Below, in pieces: positions 62,823 to 64,000 of a stretch of DNA of 64,000 nt (position 1 is its first letter; every line of letters begins with the position of its first letter). Below the pieces are notes generated by a model, which was not told the DNA's origin, ran no database searches, and saw only the letters and a program-made list of their open reading frames with translations. Source of the stretch: Flaccisagitta enflata (Eukaryota > Chaetognatha > Sagittoidea > Aphragmophora); contig OZ231126.1 of NCBI GenBank assembly GCA_965153355.1, forward strand, positions 104,780,001 through 104,844,000. The letters are read 5' to 3'. A program made the translations under genes and the position numbers.

Positions 62823-62914
62823 AAATCTTGTATTACAAGTTGCCAGCTTCCCCCGGTATTCAATGCGACATCCGCGTTATCATTAATGATCACACCGCTT
62901 TATTTACATTTTTT

Positions 62915-63079
62915 AGTCGCGTGCACGCGACTCTACACCCCGCTTTGTTCGTCGGTCAGTCACACTTTACTTTTTTATGTTTTTTATTCTGTCACTGCTC
63001 TTGCCCAAATGGTGTTGTGACCTCAAATATGGCCCCTACCCACCCGCGCGCGACTGGGGTAGCCGTGTATCCGGCCTTG
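62915..63079 (-). mobile_element. 165-bp hairpin-ended element
   Basis: Palindromic GTCGCGTGCACGCGAC end, CGCTTTGTTCGTCGGTCAGT, TGGCCCCTACCCACCCGCGC, and the end GTATCCGGCCTTG. Flanked by TT(A) on each side. Confidence 0.88.
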
Positions 63080-63189
63080 TTATTGAATGTTTTGCCTGTG
63101 AACATTGATCTTGAAGTGTTCTCCATATTGGAGAAATTCTTCTTCCATCTTTGGTCTATGCTAAGTGTTGCCTTTACCTTTCTCTCAAC

Positions 63190-64000
63190 AGAAAGAAAGA
63201 CAAGTGGCGTTCGCCATTACGTGTTCCACGATAACTTGATTAAGCATGAATAAATAATGCCACAATTAAAAAAAACAAGTGGCGTTAGCCATAATGTGTT
63301 CCACGATAACTTGATTGAGCATGAATTAATTATGCAATAATTCAAATAAACTATCCAATATAAATGTTCAGACAAATCTGTGTTATATATATTGGCCGCC
63401 TTTTGGCGGCCCTGCAGTTTGTCCTCATAACCGCAGGGCTTATAACCGCGGGGCTTGTAACCATGGTGCTCAAAATGATGGGCTCATAGCCACAGGGCTC
63501 ATAATTGGGTTATGTGACACAATGGAGAAAACTGGGCTGTGTGAAACATATTTTGAGAAAGCTAGGCTGTGTGACACACAGGGTTGTGTGACACACATTC
63601 AAAGAAAACTGGGTTGTGTGAAACATATTTGGAGAAAACTGGGTTGTGTGACACACATTCGGAGAAAACTGGGTTGTATAACACACATTTGGAGAAAACT
63701 GAGGTGTGACACACATTCGGAGAAAGCAAGGCTGTGTGACACACATTCGGAAAAAGCTAGACTGTGACACACAATTGGAGAAAACTGGGTTGTGTGATAC
63801 ACAATCGGAGAAAACTGGGTTGTGTGACACAAATTGGAGAAAAATGAGTTGTGACACACATTCGGAGAAAACTGGGTTGTGTGACACACATTCAGAGAAA
63901 ACGGGATATGTGATACACATTTGGAGAAAACTGGGTTGTGTGACACACATTCAGAGAAAACTGCATTATGTGACACACAATGGAGAATGTAGGCCATGTG
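63190..64000. repeat. Minisatellite with GTTGTGTGACACACATTC units, second copy
   Basis: Two leaders with AGTGGCGTTCGCCATTACGT and AGTGGCGTTAGCCATAATGT (63201 and 63282), GGCCGCCTTTTGGCGGCC hairpin (63393-63410), then 30-bp units with GGAGAAAACTGGGTTGTGTG running to the window end. Same order as 39537-40500. Confidence 0.85.

Overview
This window is eukaryotic, almost certainly from an invertebrate animal, and very repeat-rich. The signs are canonical GT/AG introns, an animal-type receptor tyrosine phosphatase gene, LINE, Penelope-like and tyrosine-recombinase retroelements, many TA-flanked foldback DNA elements, and long GA, GT and CATA microsatellites. I cannot name the species. No prokaryotic features, CRISPR arrays, rRNA or tRNA genes were seen.

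Host gene. One gene on the + strand fills the centre, from 27305 to 55597. I assembled ten exons whose splice phases all agree (1,1,1,1,1,1,2,0,1) and whose summed length, 3108 nt, is 1036 codons including the stop. The product is a receptor-type protein tyrosine phosphatase: signal peptide, two extracellular beta-rich segments (the first discoidin-like), one transmembrane helix, a juxtamembrane region, an intact catalytic D1 domain, and a D2 domain whose P-loop arginine is lysine (a pseudophosphatase). Its introns are packed with mobile elements and microsatellites, some touching the splice sites.

Nested retroelements, about 8.87 to 20.27 kb. A minus-strand LINE (A) is split by a plus-strand LINE (B). 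LINE B is itself split by a full-length tyrosine-recombinase retrotransposon of the PAT/Ngaro/DIRS type (10253-15230) and by a 1.9 kb terminal-inverted-repeat DNA element with an 8-bp target duplication (15985-17898). The LINE B reading frame closes across both insertions, which fixes their ends. The recombinase element looks young: both pairs of split direct repeats are identical. Its internal repeat lies inside the gag gene, within a predicted phase-matched intron that joins the gag core to a CCHC zinc knuckle.

Dispersed hairpin-ended repeat family. At least fifteen copies of a non-autonomous element share one end beginning CAAGGCC and another end made of a short hairpin followed by TAAAAA, with a GGAC-type tract just inside the hairpin. 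The hairpin stem varies by paired changes between copies. Large members (28316-30492, 41008-42821, 60021-61340, and partial copies at 1-1418, 5262-5815 and 59205-59636) carry kilobase arrays of different minisatellites between the same ends. This is the strongest candidate here for something undescribed.

Other regions. 1-8.8 kb holds repeats, a 603-bp palindromic TA-flanked element, a weak minus-strand coding region and a possible small structured RNA. 20.3-27.3 kb is repeats. 55.6-64 kb, after the phosphatase gene, is repeats with no gene seen. A Penelope-like GIY-YIG fragment sits between 123-bp inverted repeats at 43.1-43.8 kb.
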